A stretch of DNA of 64,000 bases from Ardenticatenaceae bacterium (GCA_020634375.1 JACKBX010000006.1:186001-250000), one strand, 5' to 3'. Positions 42,641-51,910 are shown, numbered from the stretch's first letter. Notes: generated by a model not told the origin, from the letters alone. Translations and numbers: made by a program.

Positions 42641-44728
42641 TTAAACCTGTGTTATAGGTAATGTGAAACAGAAGCGAGCACCTCCTCCGGGAGCATCATC
42701 AACCCAGATGCGCCCGCCATGCGCTTCTACCGCTAAACGGCAAAAAGCCAATCCTAGCCCCAGCCCTTTAGAACTTCCCTCTTTATTGACTCGCTGGAAC
42801 TTCTCAAAAATCTTAGTACGAAATTCTGCAGGAATGCCCACCCCCTGATCACTAATGCAAATGAGTAACTGCTTGTCATTTTCTCGTTTGGCGCTCAAAG
42901 TGATTTGTTGACTGGTACGGCTGTGCTTGATGGCATTGTCAACCAGATTGATCAACACCCGGCGAATCATGTCTTCATCTACAAGCAACTGCGGGGTGTC
43001 CGCGGCAAACTCTTGATTGAGTATGATGTTTCGTCTTTGCAAGTTGGGCTGTTCCACTTCCCAAACATACTCAAAAAGCGAACCGACAGAAACAGCTTCC
43101 TGAGTACGCACCGGATGGCCTGCTTCAAGCTGATTGATGTCTAGCAAAGAGCGTATCAGGGTTTGCAGCCGATGGCTGCTGCGGGTGGCAATATCTAAAA
43201 TGGAGAGCGCAATCTCATCGTGTACTTCATAGCGCATTAATTCCAGGCTGGAGATGACGTTGCCCAAAGGGCTTTGCAAGTCATGAAAGAGCATGGCCGT
43301 CAGGTCATCGCGCATTGTTTCCAACTCTATTTGTTGGGAAATATCGTGATGAATCCATTGAAGCAGCTCGCCATCATTGAACAGTGTGCATTTTACGTAG
43401 ACTTCAACGTGAATGAAGCTTTTGCAACTTGTTACTGCCTGGCTGAAAAAGTGTTTAACCTCGTTGGTTTTGATGTTTTGTGCGGTAGGTAATTGTGTGT
43501 CTTGGGGATGTAGATCGGCAATGACTTTGCCTAGTAGTTCGTTTCTGGTATAGCTGAAAAATTCAAATGCACGTTCGTTGGCTTCGACGATACGGCCGTT
43601 CAAGTCCGTTAACAAAATAGGATCAATACTATCTTGGAACAAGCCCGTATACCGGGCTTCCGCAGCTTGTGTGCGTGCAAACTGCTGCGCATTCGCAATG
43701 GCGCTGCTGGCAATATTTGCCAGGTTTACGAGTAAATCTAAATCTTGCCGGGTGAATGTTTTTTTTGTGGGATTAATGGCCTGGACTGTACCCAATACAT
43801 TTCCTTTGGAATGAATAGGGGCGCAAATCATTGCTCGTGTAGGATGTCCTGTTCGCTGGTCTGCTTGCACACTAAATCGCTCATCATTTGCTGCGTCGGC
43901 GACTAACAGCGCCTTATTGTGCTCCATTACCCAGCCAGAGATTCCTTGGTTTGAGGGCAAGCTCAACCCTATGATTTTGTCGCTGCCAATCCCCTCGGCC
44001 ACACGATACACTAATTCATTCGTCTGATAATCTACCAGAGCAATAGAGATGGCCTCGGCATTTAGCAAGTCATTCATCTGTGCCAAGAGCAATTTCATGA
44101 TCTCGTTGATGTCCAGAGAAGAGTTAATGACTTTACTGGCTTCAAAAAGTAAGTCTGTGACACGAAGCTGTCGCCGTGATTGCTCCAGCAGACGAGCATT
44201 TTCTATGGTAATGGCCGCCTGGTTTGATATTGCAGTCAACAGGCTTAAATCTTGGTCGTCAAATTGGGACGCTCCTGGCTTATGAATGGTGAGCGCTCCA
44301 ATGGCACGTTTGCGGCTCATAAATGGCGTGCAAATAACAGACCAGGGTTCCGTGGTGGTAACGTGTCCGGGGCGCGGAAGCCAATGTTCGTCATTGCACG
44401 TATCAGAAATGACGTACGGCCGTTGCGTGCGGATAACCCAACCAGCCAAACCGTGACTCATAATGTCATCTATAAATGTCTCGGTCGGATTGCCATGTGT
44501 AAACCAGACATGCTCAATTTCCAGATCTGAGTTAACTACAATGATGCTGCCGTCAGAGGCATCAAGTTGTTGCGCGGCCATTTTTAGCACTTCCGGCAGG
44601 ATGGTGTTGATTTTCAGCCCTTCCGCTTCGACTTGCTTGAGCAACTCGTGAACGGAGTACAGCATTTGCAGACGCTCTGCCGCTCGTTGGTCTTGTGTTG
44701 TGTCCGGGTTTGTTGTCGAGACGTTCAT
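42641..44728 (-). CDS. Sensor histidine kinase (GAF-GAF-PAS-HisKA-HATPase)
   Basis: 695 aa from ATG 44728 after AAGGGC; longer frames start at 44755 or TTG 44773. Two GAF domains (about 40-180 and 200-350), a PAS domain (about 365-480), a HisKA with phospho-acceptor His482 (FHDLQSP) and a HATPase_c (LINLVDNAIKHS, ISDQGVGIP, GLGLGLAF) are present. No membrane segment is seen, so it is a soluble sensor. No response regulator gene is adjacent, making it an orphan here. The ligand of the GAF domains is unknown. Confidence 0.92.
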   Translation of the reverse strand: MNVSTTNPDTTQDQRAAERLQMLYSVHELLKQVEAEGLKINTILPEVLKMAAQQLDASDGSIIVVNSDLEIEHVWFTHGNPTETFIDDIMSHGLAGWVIRTQRPYVISDTCNDEHWLPRPGHVTTTEPWSVICTPFMSRKRAIGALTIHKPGASQFDDQDLSLLTAISNQAAITIENARLLEQSRRQLRVTDLLFEASKVINSSLDINEIMKLLLAQMNDLLNAEAISIALVDYQTNELVYRVAEGIGSDKIIGLSLPSNQGISGWVMEHNKALLVADAANDERFSVQADQRTGHPTRAMICAPIHSKGNVLGTVQAINPTKKTFTRQDLDLLVNLANIASSAIANAQQFARTQAAEARYTGLFQDSIDPILLTDLNGRIVEANERAFEFFSYTRNELLGKVIADLHPQDTQLPTAQNIKTNEVKHFFSQAVTSCKSFIHVEVYVKCTLFNDGELLQWIHHDISQQIELETMRDDLTAMLFHDLQSPLGNVISSLELMRYEVHDEIALSILDIATRSSHRLQTLIRSLLDINQLEAGHPVRTQEAVSVGSLFEYVWEVEQPNLQRRNIILNQEFAADTPQLLVDEDMIRRVLINLVDNAIKHSRTSQQITLSAKRENDKQLLICISDQGVGIPAEFRTKIFEKFQRVNKEGSSKGLGLGLAFCRLAVEAHGGRIWVDDAPGGGARFCFTLPITQV

Positions 44729-44900
44729 AAATGCCCTTGTTTCTTTGGAGATCATGGGCTGCGCAATTGACAAATTTATGGAATCTGTCGTTTTTTGATT
44801 ACATCATGTGATCTACATGTATTTTACGTTAGCCAAGCAGTATATTCTAGGTGTTTAACCATTTGACTAGTACAAATATCCTATCAATGGGCTTGTAAAA

Positions 44901-45926
44901 TCATACTGAAGCCAGTTGTAAACTGGGGATCACATCCAGATTTAGTTGATCCCGACGGCCGTTTACAAAATGCCAGTGTGCTGCGGCCCCAATCATGGCG
45001 GCGTTATCTGTACAAAGAATGAGTGGGGGATAACGCACGGGAATATCCAGCGCAGCGCTCATTGCCATGCGTAAAGCGCGATTCGCGGAGACACCGCCTG
45101 CTATGTGTACGGCCGTTACGCCATGATCTTTTGCCGCTTGTACCGTTTTTGTGACCAGCGCATCCACAACCGCAGCCTGGAAACTGGCAGCCATGTCAGC
45201 CACCGGCAGCCGATCTGGATCATACCGTTTTACCTGGCGCATGACGGCCGTTTTCAAGCCACTAAAGCTGAAATTATAGCCATACTCATCCGTCATCACT
45301 GCACGGGGGAAATGGAATGCTGCCGGATTTCCCTGTGCCGAGATTCGATCAATGGCTGGGCCACCGGGAAAAGGCAGTCCCAGCAGCCGCCCCACTTTAT
45401 CAAAGGCTTCCCCGGCAGCATCGTCTAATGTGCCGCCCAGGTGTTGGTAACGGCCGTGATCATGCATTAAAAACAACTCTGTATGCCCACCGCTAACCAC
45501 CAACGTTAAAACAGGAAACTCAATTGATTGAGCATCTTCCGTCAACCATAGCGAGTAAATATGCCCTTCAATATGGTTAATGCCAAGAAACGGTTTACTT
45601 CGGGCTAAGGCCAACCCTTTTGCGGTATTAACACCCACTAACAGCGAACCGACCAATCCCGGCCCAACTGTCACGGCGATGCAGTCCAGGTCATCAAAAC
45701 CAATGTGCGCTTCTTGCATGGCCTGTTCGATAACCGGGTAAATCACCTCAATATGTCGCCGTGAGGCGACTTCGGGAAATACACCACCAAATTGGGCATG
45801 TAAGTCTATCTGGCTGGCAATAACATTGCTCAGAATGCGCGTGCCACCTTCAACGATGGCCGCAGACGTTTCATCGCATGAAGTCTCAATCGCCAGAATG
45901 CGTGTTAATTGTTCGGGGTGTTGCAT
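44901..45926 (-). CDS. tsaD: tRNA N6-adenosine threonylcarbamoyltransferase
   Basis: 341 aa. TsaD transfers the threonylcarbamoyl group to A37 of ANN-reading tRNAs. Metal ligands H118 and H122 (INHIEGHIYS) and D307 (CTDNAAMIGA) are present, as is the ETSCDETSAA start. Length and motifs match bacterial TsaD. It lies 75 bp after selA on the same strand. The 127-bp gap to the kinase gene has no gene in it. Confidence 0.95.
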   Translation of the reverse strand: MQHPEQLTRILAIETSCDETSAAIVEGGTRILSNVIASQIDLHAQFGGVFPEVASRRHIEVIYPVIEQAMQEAHIGFDDLDCIAVTVGPGLVGSLLVGVNTAKGLALARSKPFLGINHIEGHIYSLWLTEDAQSIEFPVLTLVVSGGHTELFLMHDHGRYQHLGGTLDDAAGEAFDKVGRLLGLPFPGGPAIDRISAQGNPAAFHFPRAVMTDEYGYNFSFSGLKTAVMRQVKRYDPDRLPVADMAASFQAAVVDALVTKTVQAAKDHGVTAVHIAGGVSANRALRMAMSAALDIPVRYPPLILCTDNAAMIGAAAHWHFVNGRRDQLNLDVIPSLQLASV

Positions 45927-46001
45927 GGAGTTGTCCTCTTCACTCTACTTCATTGTACTATGTCGGGAAGATCGGGCTGATAAGTGCGTCACACAAGCGG
46001 G

Positions 46002-47396
46002 TTAAACACAATGACGGTTAAGTGTGTGGAGCAGGGTTTCTTCCTGATGTGGTAAGACGGTGCGTGGGTCTAGTAGAAAACGGCCGTCCTGAATGCGGCC
46101 AATAATCGGTATCTGCTGCTGGCGCAGTTGGGCTGCTAGCTCATCCACATTGTGGTGTGTAATGGCAACCAATCGCGTGGCGATGCTCGACCCCGGCAGA
46201 CTACCCCCGCCCACAGTTGAGAACCCATTTATGGCAGTTGCTTGTATGCCCTGTGATTGCAATCGAGCCGCCCAGGTATTGGCTGTGGCGGCAATGTCTG
46301 TGAACGGCCGTGCAATCATTTGCCAGACCGGAATCTCTTCCAAAGCCCTATCCATCAAATAATGCGTTAAGGTTGCCGCCAGACCAGACAGGCACATCTT
46401 ATCGGCGCGTACAGCCCGCGCCAGAGGGTGCTTTTTGATGCGTGCAATTAAATCGGCACGGCCACACAAAATGCCAGCCTGTGGCCCACCCAGCAGTTTA
46501 TCGCCGCTAAACGTGACAACATCACAACCTGCTTCCAGCCCTTCTTGCACGGTAGGCTCATGCTCAATGCCGTAGGGGCTGGTGTCCAAAACTGCGCCGC
46601 TGCCCTGATCATACAGCAGTAAAATGCTATGCTGCTGTGCCAATTTTGCCAATTCTGCCAATGTTGGTTCGGTGGTAAAGCCCACAATCTTAAAATTGGA
46701 ATGATGCGCCACCAAAATGGCGGCTGTGTTGTCGTTGATGGCCGCGGCGTAATCACGCAGGTGGGTGCGGTTGGTTGTGCCTACTTCCACCAACTTTGCC
46801 CCAGACTGGGCCATCACATCGGGCACGCGGAAGCCGCCCCCAATTTCTACCAACTGCCCGCGACTGATGATCACTTCCTGCCCCTGACAGAGCGTGGACA
46901 GCATTAAGAGAACGGCCGCTGCATTGTTATTTACCACAGTTGCCGCTTTCGTTTGCAGCAGGCGTGTGAGCAGTGCTTCAGCGTGGATGGAACGGGAGCC
47001 GCGCTGCCCGGCTGCCAAATCGTATTCGAGGGTGGCATAATTCTGCACGGCCGTTTTCATAGCTTGCCGCGTTGCTTGACTCAGGGGAGCGCGGCCCAGG
47101 TTGGTATGCACAATAACGCCAGTGGCATTAATCACCGGGCGCAGCGTGGGCAGCAGTATTTCGGCCAACCTTTCGCGGGTTATTTGTACCAGCATGGCAT
47201 TGGCAGGAATCTCGTGCCGTGTGCCGTTCAGAACGGCCTGCCGCGTGTCATTGAGGGTGTTTCGCAGGAATTCCAGGGTGAGGGAACGGCCGTACTCCGC
47301 CATCAAATCAATGGTTACAGGTAAACGCAGCAGCCGGTCAATACTGGGCAGTTCTTGTAAAAGTTGTTGCTTTTCGATTGGTGTCACATTGTCCAT
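46002..47396 (-). CDS. selA: L-seryl-tRNA(Sec) selenium transferase
   Basis: 464 aa. SelA converts Ser-tRNA(Sec) to Sec-tRNA(Sec) using selenophosphate and PLP. The PLP lysine is K300 in FSGDKLLGGPQAG, and the N-terminal domain for tRNA(Sec) binding (LPSIDRLL...) is present; HTNLGRAPLS is typical. selB, selD and tRNA(Sec) are not seen in the window. A selenocysteine pathway in the organism is likely but not shown here. Confidence 0.94.
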   Translation of the reverse strand: MDNVTPIEKQQLLQELPSIDRLLRLPVTIDLMAEYGRSLTLEFLRNTLNDTRQAVLNGTRHEIPANAMLVQITRERLAEILLPTLRPVINATGVIVHTNLGRAPLSQATRQAMKTAVQNYATLEYDLAAGQRGSRSIHAEALLTRLLQTKAATVVNNNAAAVLLMLSTLCQGQEVIISRGQLVEIGGGFRVPDVMAQSGAKLVEVGTTNRTHLRDYAAAINDNTAAILVAHHSNFKIVGFTTEPTLAELAKLAQQHSILLLYDQGSGAVLDTSPYGIEHEPTVQEGLEAGCDVVTFSGDKLLGGPQAGILCGRADLIARIKKHPLARAVRADKMCLSGLAATLTHYLMDRALEEIPVWQMIARPFTDIAATANTWAARLQSQGIQATAINGFSTVGGGSLPGSSIATRLVAITHHNVDELAAQLRQQQIPIIGRIQDGRFLLDPRTVLPHQEETLLHTLNRHCV

Positions 47397-47400
47397 ACAG

Positions 47401-47880
47401 TTAAGAAACCACTTCTGTTACCTGCGTACGAATTTGCAGCATTGCTTCAATGAGCAAGAAAAAGAATGCCACCAGCAGCGCGATAGCCACTCCAAAGGCG
47501 CGATTCATTTGCAAAAATGTACAAAAAGCACCCCACAAGCCTACCCACATCGCTTGGCGCAGCGTGACGAGAAAGGGTGGAAACCGTGTTTCCCGACCAA
47601 ATCGTTTATTCAAAAAATATGTGAGAGGCAAAGCCAGGCCAGTGATCGTGACCAGGACTGCCCCTAAAAATGCGATAATGATGTCTTGCCTGGAGGCATC
47701 CAGCAGTGTGGGGGCATCAATACGACCTAACCCGGTATCACGGATAAGGTCAATACGCGCCACATCCATAGGCCACCAGTTATCCACAATTTGGGTGAGT
47801 GTCAGCAAGCCAATGGCGCATAAAGCTGCACCCAATATTAATGAGGGTAGTACCCCTAAACGATTAGTCGAGCTTTTCAT
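47401..47880 (-). CDS. Small membrane protein of unknown function
   Basis: 159 aa from ATG 47880. Four membrane segments are likely: LPSLILGAALCAIGLLTLTQ, DIIIAFLGAVLVTITGLALP, MWVGLWGAFCTFLQ and FGVAIALLVAFFFLLIEAML. I do not recognise the family. TATAAT on the coding strand ends six bases before the ATG, suggesting a leaderless transcript. The stop is four bases before the selA start, so the two may be co-transcribed. Confidence 0.72.
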   Translation of the reverse strand: MKSSTNRLGVLPSLILGAALCAIGLLTLTQIVDNWWPMDVARIDLIRDTGLGRIDAPTLLDASRQDIIIAFLGAVLVTITGLALPLTYFLNKRFGRETRFPPFLVTLRQAMWVGLWGAFCTFLQMNRAFGVAIALLVAFFFLLIEAMLQIRTQVTEVVS

Positions 47881-47945
47881 GTGGTTATTATACAAGACCT
47901 ATTAGTTTGCAGAAAACTCGGCGAGCTTTCTATAAATTCAGGATT

Positions 47946-48380
47946 TTACTGATTTTCAGGCAATGTGTGCAGAATGTGCAGCAAGGCTTGCCCATAGGCT
48001 TCGCCTGGAGTAGGAGCAGAAAAGGAAAGGGGGTGTTCCTGGTAAACGATGTCGCAGCGGTATCCCTGATTGAGCAGGGTAAGCTGCAATTGCAGTTCAG
48101 CTTCGCCGAGCAGGATGTTTTCAAGTTCCTGGCGCAGTTGACTTTCTGTAGGTATCCAGACGACTTCAGTTGTGAAGATGTAATCTAGTGCCCATTCGGC
48201 CCCGCCATGAAATGTGACGACAGGCCAACCGCGAAAAATATCCAGGTTAGCCATGAGTTCGCTGATCACAAAGACGCGATCATCCAAACCCCGGTCGGGG
48301 ATGCCGAAGAAATCATGAATATCTGCTTTCCAGACTAACCCAGCGTTTTTGAGTTCTACAGCCATTGTTAAAGGTATCAT
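47946..48380 (-). CDS. Hypothetical protein
   Basis: 144 aa, soluble, mixed alpha/beta; no signal peptide. Motifs IHDFFGIPDRGLDDRVFVIS and WPVVTFHGGAEWALDYIFT do not match a family I know. ATG 48380 lacks a clear ribosome site, and a second ATG at 48365 is possible. It is read away from the sulfur operon, so the 412-bp gap is a divergent promoter region. Confidence 0.65.
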   Translation of the reverse strand: MIPLTMAVELKNAGLVWKADIHDFFGIPDRGLDDRVFVISELMANLDIFRGWPVVTFHGGAEWALDYIFTTEVVWIPTESQLRQELENILLGEAELQLQLTLLNQGYRCDIVYQEHPLSFSAPTPGEAYGQALLHILHTLPENQ

Positions 48381-48636
48381 GCCAGAGCCTTTTCGTTTTC
48401 TAACGAGTTATGCCAAAATGAAACTTGTAGGAATCTGTGGAGTTTACACTATTTTTCGCTGGATGTGTTATTGGTTACGGCCGTATCGCTTCTGCATTTC
48501 TACGAGAAAGGATGTTCCCTGGGTGACAGCATGATCGGCAATAGAAAGCAAAGTGATGTGATGCGTTTCATCAACCCCCCTCTTTCTCACGGCGCGTTTG
48601 AGCAAATTTGGGCAAGAAATCACCCTGTTTGCACTG

Positions 48637-48662
48637 TATGCATAATATGCATATTGTGCATA
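48637..48662. repeat. Three 9-bp repeats of TATGCATA(A/T)
   Basis: TATGCATAA, TATGCATAT and TGTGCATA stand in series, each containing an ATGCAT or near-ATGCAT dyad. They lie 130 bp before the HTH-PocR start. The rest of 48381-48636 shows nothing I can assign. Confidence 0.6.
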
Positions 48663-48692
48663 TGGAACGGGTAATGCAGATGATGCATGATA

Positions 48693-48726
48693 TGACATCT
48701 GTCACATACCATGCTGACAAATGTCA
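48693..48726. promoter_or_regulatory. Twin TGACA-N2-TGTCA operators
   Basis: TGACATCTGTCA (48693-48704) and TGACAAATGTCA (48715-48726) are two perfect dyads whose starts are exactly 22 bp apart, two helical turns. The second overlaps a possible -35 CTGACA (48714-48719) that is 18 bp from TATGAG (48738-48743). They are candidate binding sites for the HTH-PocR regulator or the Crp/Fnr protein. Confidence 0.6.
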
Positions 48727-48792
48727 CTACTGCCTGATATGAGAACGAATTATGATGTATCCGATCATGTGTAATTTTTCACAAAGGGGTAC

Positions 48793-49578
48793 ATGATGGC
48801 GGACATGCTCACAGCTAAAGAAGTTCAGGATTTGTTGCAAGTAGACCGTTCAACTGTTTATCGCATGGCAGAGGACGGCCGTTTGCCCGCAATCAAAGTG
48901 GGTAAACAATGGCGCTTCCCATCTGAACAAATAGAAGGGTGGTTTCAGGGACAAATAACGGTTGCCCCAACCATGACTGCGGTGAAGGGGTCACGGACGG
49001 CCGTTCCCCCACAACCTACACAAAATGACCTGGCTACATTACTGCCGGCCGAATGCGTCCAGCTCATTCAAGATAGCTTTGCAGCCTCACTAGAAACCAT
49101 GCTGGTTGTTACAGATATGGAAGGGAACCCCATCACGCAGGCCAGTAACCCGTGTGGTTTGTTCGATGCCGTCATCACCAGTGACGAATCCTTACAGCGC
49201 TGTGTGCAAAGTTGGCAAGACCTCGCCAGCGTTATTTCGCTGGAGCCACAATATCGCCGCAGTCATTTGGGGCTGTTATGTGCACGTAGCATGATTCGCG
49301 TAGGTACGGAACTAAAAGGAATGGTCGTGACGGGCTGCATTGCTCCAACCAATTGGCCCCCCTCAGATACCGAAATCGCAGGTATGGCGCAGGAATTCAG
49401 CGTCAATGAAGCCGTCATCCGCGAAGATCTGGAACAAGTTTATTATCTCGACAAGGTACAGCAAACGAAAGTATTAACTTTTCTCCCGCAAATTGCCAAC
49501 ATCATCGCCCACATTGTTGATGAGCGAAAACAGTTGGTCGGGCGGTTGCAAGCAATTGCCGAGTTGACAGTCTTATAG
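48793..49578 (+). CDS. Excisionase-type HTH fused to PocR sensor domain
   Basis: 261 aa. An N-terminal helix_turn_helix_17 domain (1-55; MLTAKEVQDLLQVDRSTVYR) is followed by a linker and a PocR domain (about 80-240). PocR domains carry conserved cysteines; here C88, C121, C137, C163 and C182 (NPCGLF, LLCARS, GCIAPT) could bind a metal or sense redox or sulfur state. It has AAAGGGG before the ATG. It is first of five genes on one strand, 9 bp before the quinone-oxidoreductase-like gene, so it likely regulates that operon and itself through the sites at 48693. Confidence 0.88.
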   Translation: MMADMLTAKEVQDLLQVDRSTVYRMAEDGRLPAIKVGKQWRFPSEQIEGWFQGQITVAPTMTAVKGSRTAVPPQPTQNDLATLLPAECVQLIQDSFAASLETMLVVTDMEGNPITQASNPCGLFDAVITSDESLQRCVQSWQDLASVISLEPQYRRSHLGLLCARSMIRVGTELKGMVVTGCIAPTNWPPSDTEIAGMAQEFSVNEAVIREDLEQVYYLDKVQQTKVLTFLPQIANIIAHIVDERKQLVGRLQAIAELTVL

Positions 49579-49587
49579 GAGAGAAAA

Positions 49588-50820
49588 ATGAAGAAGTTGT
49601 TGATTTTAGGCGCTGGCACAGCCGGTACCATGATAGCAAACAAGTTGAGTCACGTGTTAAGCCGCGACGAATGGAAAATCACCCTCGTTGATCAAAACGA
49701 GACTCACTATTATCAACCGGGATTTCTGTTCATACCCTTTGGCATTTATGGCGAAAATGACGTCATCAAACCAAAGCGTGATTTCATCCCCTCAGGAGTG
49801 GATATGATTGTTTCCGAAATCGAGTTGATTGAGCCGGAACACAATCGCGTGCGCATCGCCAAGGACAACCGCCATCTGCAATATGATTACTTGATCATCG
49901 CTACCGGCACACACCCTCGTCCAGAAGAAACACCCGGTCTAACGGATGCTTCCTGGCGCAAGAATATCCACGACTTTTACACTTTTGATGGCGCGGTGGC
50001 GCTAACCAAACATTTGCGTACCTGGCAGGGCGGTAAATTGGTCGTCAGCATTATGGAGCTGCCCTATAAGTGCCCGGTTGCGCCGCTGGAGTTCATTTTC
50101 CTGGCCGATTGGTATTTCCACGAGAAGGGCATGCGCGACAAAGTGGAATTAACGCTGGCAACGCCGCTGCCCGGCGCTTTTACAAAACCCCGTGCCGGTC
50201 AGTTGCTTGGCAACATTCTGGAAGAGAAGAATATCAAGATTGTGCCAGAGTTTTATACAGAACGGGTAGACTCAGAACAGAACGTACTGCATTCATATGA
50301 TGAGCAGGAAGTTCCCTATGACTTGCTGGTGGTTGTGCCGGTGAACAAGGGGGCGGATGTGATCGGCCGTTCTGGATTGGGGGATGAACTCAATCATGTA
50401 CCAGTAGACAAACACACCTTCCTCCACGCTGAATACGACAACATCTTTGCTTTGGGCGATGCGGCGGGTTTGCCCACTTCCAAAGCCGGTTCTGTAGCCC
50501 ACTTTGCCGCAGAAGTTTTTGTCGAAAATTTCTTGCGCTACATTGACGGGCAGGAGATGACAGAACAGTTTGACGGGCACGCCAACTGTTTCATTGAGTC
50601 TGGGTTTGGTAAAGGCATTTTAATTGACTTTAACTACGACGTGGAACCGCTGCCCGGTAAATTCCCACTGCCGGGCATCGGCCCCTTTTCGTTGCTGCAA
50701 GAATCAGAGATGAATCATTGGGGCAAGATGATGTTCCGCTGGATGTATTGGAACATCTTGCTTAAAGGCAAGGAGATGCCCATTACGGCGCAGATGTCTA
50801 TGGCCGGAAAGTGGAGCTAG
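49588..50820 (+). CDS. Sulfide:quinone oxidoreductase-like flavoprotein
   Basis: 410 aa. FAD-binding motif GAGTAGT (8-14), the ATG-containing second flavin motif IATGTHP (about 104-110), and GDAAGLPTSKAG (290-301). Exactly two cysteines occur, C162 (PYKCPVAP) and C334 (HANCFIE), at positions matching the redox pair of SQR. SQR oxidises sulfide to sulfane sulfur and passes electrons to quinone at the membrane surface; the C-terminal hydrophobic helices support membrane attachment. The adjacent DUF1641, TusE-like and DsrE-like genes suggest that it works on persulfide carriers. Confidence 0.88.
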   Translation: MKKLLILGAGTAGTMIANKLSHVLSRDEWKITLVDQNETHYYQPGFLFIPFGIYGENDVIKPKRDFIPSGVDMIVSEIELIEPEHNRVRIAKDNRHLQYDYLIIATGTHPRPEETPGLTDASWRKNIHDFYTFDGAVALTKHLRTWQGGKLVVSIMELPYKCPVAPLEFIFLADWYFHEKGMRDKVELTLATPLPGAFTKPRAGQLLGNILEEKNIKIVPEFYTERVDSEQNVLHSYDEQEVPYDLLVVVPVNKGADVIGRSGLGDELNHVPVDKHTFLHAEYDNIFALGDAAGLPTSKAGSVAHFAAEVFVENFLRYIDGQEMTEQFDGHANCFIESGFGKGILIDFNYDVEPLPGKFPLPGIGPFSLLQESEMNHWGKMMFRWMYWNILLKGKEMPITAQMSMAGKWS

Positions 50821-50830
50821 GAGGCCAGAT

Positions 50831-51496
50831 ATGAGCGACGAAATGATAGCTGAACTCAACCAAAAGATAGATGCTCTGACGGCGCAAGTTGCCTTTTTGG
50901 CGGAAGAAGCCCGCATCCAAAAGAGCAAACGCCAGGAATGGGACGATCTGAAAAATGACCTGACGCCCATTGCTAATGACGTGTTTCGGGTATCGGTGCG
51001 GCAACTTGAAGAGGTGGAAAATTACGTGCAGCTAGAAGATGTGCTGCGGCTTTTCAAGCGGCTGATGCGCAACACGCGCAATCTGGAGCAGATGTTAGAC
51101 CAGATGGAAAGTATGGGGGCGTTGTGGCAGGATGCCAGCCCATTAACTCAAGATGCGTTTCTGGCGTTGATGAATCGGCTGGAGGAGATGGAGCACAAAG
51201 GGTACTTCGCCTTTGCGCGGGGTGGCATGGATATTCTTGATCGCATTGTCACGTCGTTTTCTGAAGAAGATGTGCGACTGTTGGGTGAGAATGTGGTGTT
51301 GATTTTGCAGACGGTGAAAGAGATGACGCAGCCAGAAATTATGACGATGATGCGCAACACGGCTAGTGTCATTCGTGAGGAAGAACCGCAGGAAAATGTT
51401 TCGATGATGAGCATTTTGCGCCAGTTGAATGATCCGGCGGTGAAACGGGGATTGGCAAAAACGTTATCGGTGCTGCGCACTGTTTCGGAGAATTAA
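50831..51496 (+). CDS. DUF1641 protein
   Basis: 221 aa, all-helical with an N-terminal coiled coil (about 1-40). The DUF1641 region covers about 110-215 (GGMDILDRIVTSFSEEDVRLL). The family often neighbours SQR-like flavoproteins and DsrE-type sulfur carriers and has no shown biochemical activity. It begins 10 bp after the flavoprotein stop, with AGGAGGCC before the ATG. It may hold the flavoprotein and the sulfur carriers together (inference). Confidence 0.85.
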   Translation: MSDEMIAELNQKIDALTAQVAFLAEEARIQKSKRQEWDDLKNDLTPIANDVFRVSVRQLEEVENYVQLEDVLRLFKRLMRNTRNLEQMLDQMESMGALWQDASPLTQDAFLALMNRLEEMEHKGYFAFARGGMDILDRIVTSFSEEDVRLLGENVVLILQTVKEMTQPEIMTMMRNTASVIREEEPQENVSMMSILRQLNDPAVKRGLAKTLSVLRTVSEN

Positions 51497-51518
51497 ACAA
51501 AAAATGGAGAGTATGATC

Positions 51519-51833
51519 ATGAGTACAAAAGAGATTGCAGGTAAGGCGATTGAGTTTGATGCAGATGGATATATGGCTGATTACAAGCAGTGGGATCAAC
51601 AGGTTGCAGAGGCTTTGGCATCTGACATAGGGATTACACTGACGGATGCGCACTGGAAGGTCATCAATTTCTGTCGGACGGACTATGAAGCGCAAGGGGA
51701 TGCGCCGACACTGCGCCGGATTACAACGGTAGGCGGTGTGCCGACGAAGGATTTGTACCAATTGTTCCCCAAAGGCCCAGCCAAGAAAGTGGCTTACGTG
51801 GCGGGTTTGAAGAAGCCATCGGGTTGTATTTAG
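51519..51833 (+). CDS. TusE/DsrC-like sulfur carrier
   Basis: 104 aa from ATG 51519 after GGAGAG; an earlier ATG at 51504 is less well placed. Ends KKPSGCI with the conserved penultimate Cys103 (CysA). The second DsrC cysteine (CysB, ten residues earlier) is Ala92, so it is a single-cysteine TusE-type carrier, not a full DsrC that forms trisulfides. It should pick up a persulfide on Cys103 from the SQR/DsrE system. Confidence 0.9.
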   Translation: MSTKEIAGKAIEFDADGYMADYKQWDQQVAEALASDIGITLTDAHWKVINFCRTDYEAQGDAPTLRRITTVGGVPTKDLYQLFPKGPAKKVAYVAGLKKPSGCI

Positions 51834-51835
51834 GA

Positions 51836-51896
51836 AATAGAGATAAGAGATAGAGTATAGAGATAAAGAGTCTCTTTACATTCTATCTCTAAACAA
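51836..51896. repeat. TAGAGA-type repeat hairpin inside the sulfur operon
   Basis: AAATAGAGATAAGAGATAGAG and the opposing CATTCTATCTCTAAAC. The arms enclose GATAAAGAGTCTCTTTAC. It separates the TusE-like and DsrE-like genes and could attenuate the last gene. Confidence 0.75.
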
Positions 51897-51910
51897 AAAG
51901 GAGATAGGCA

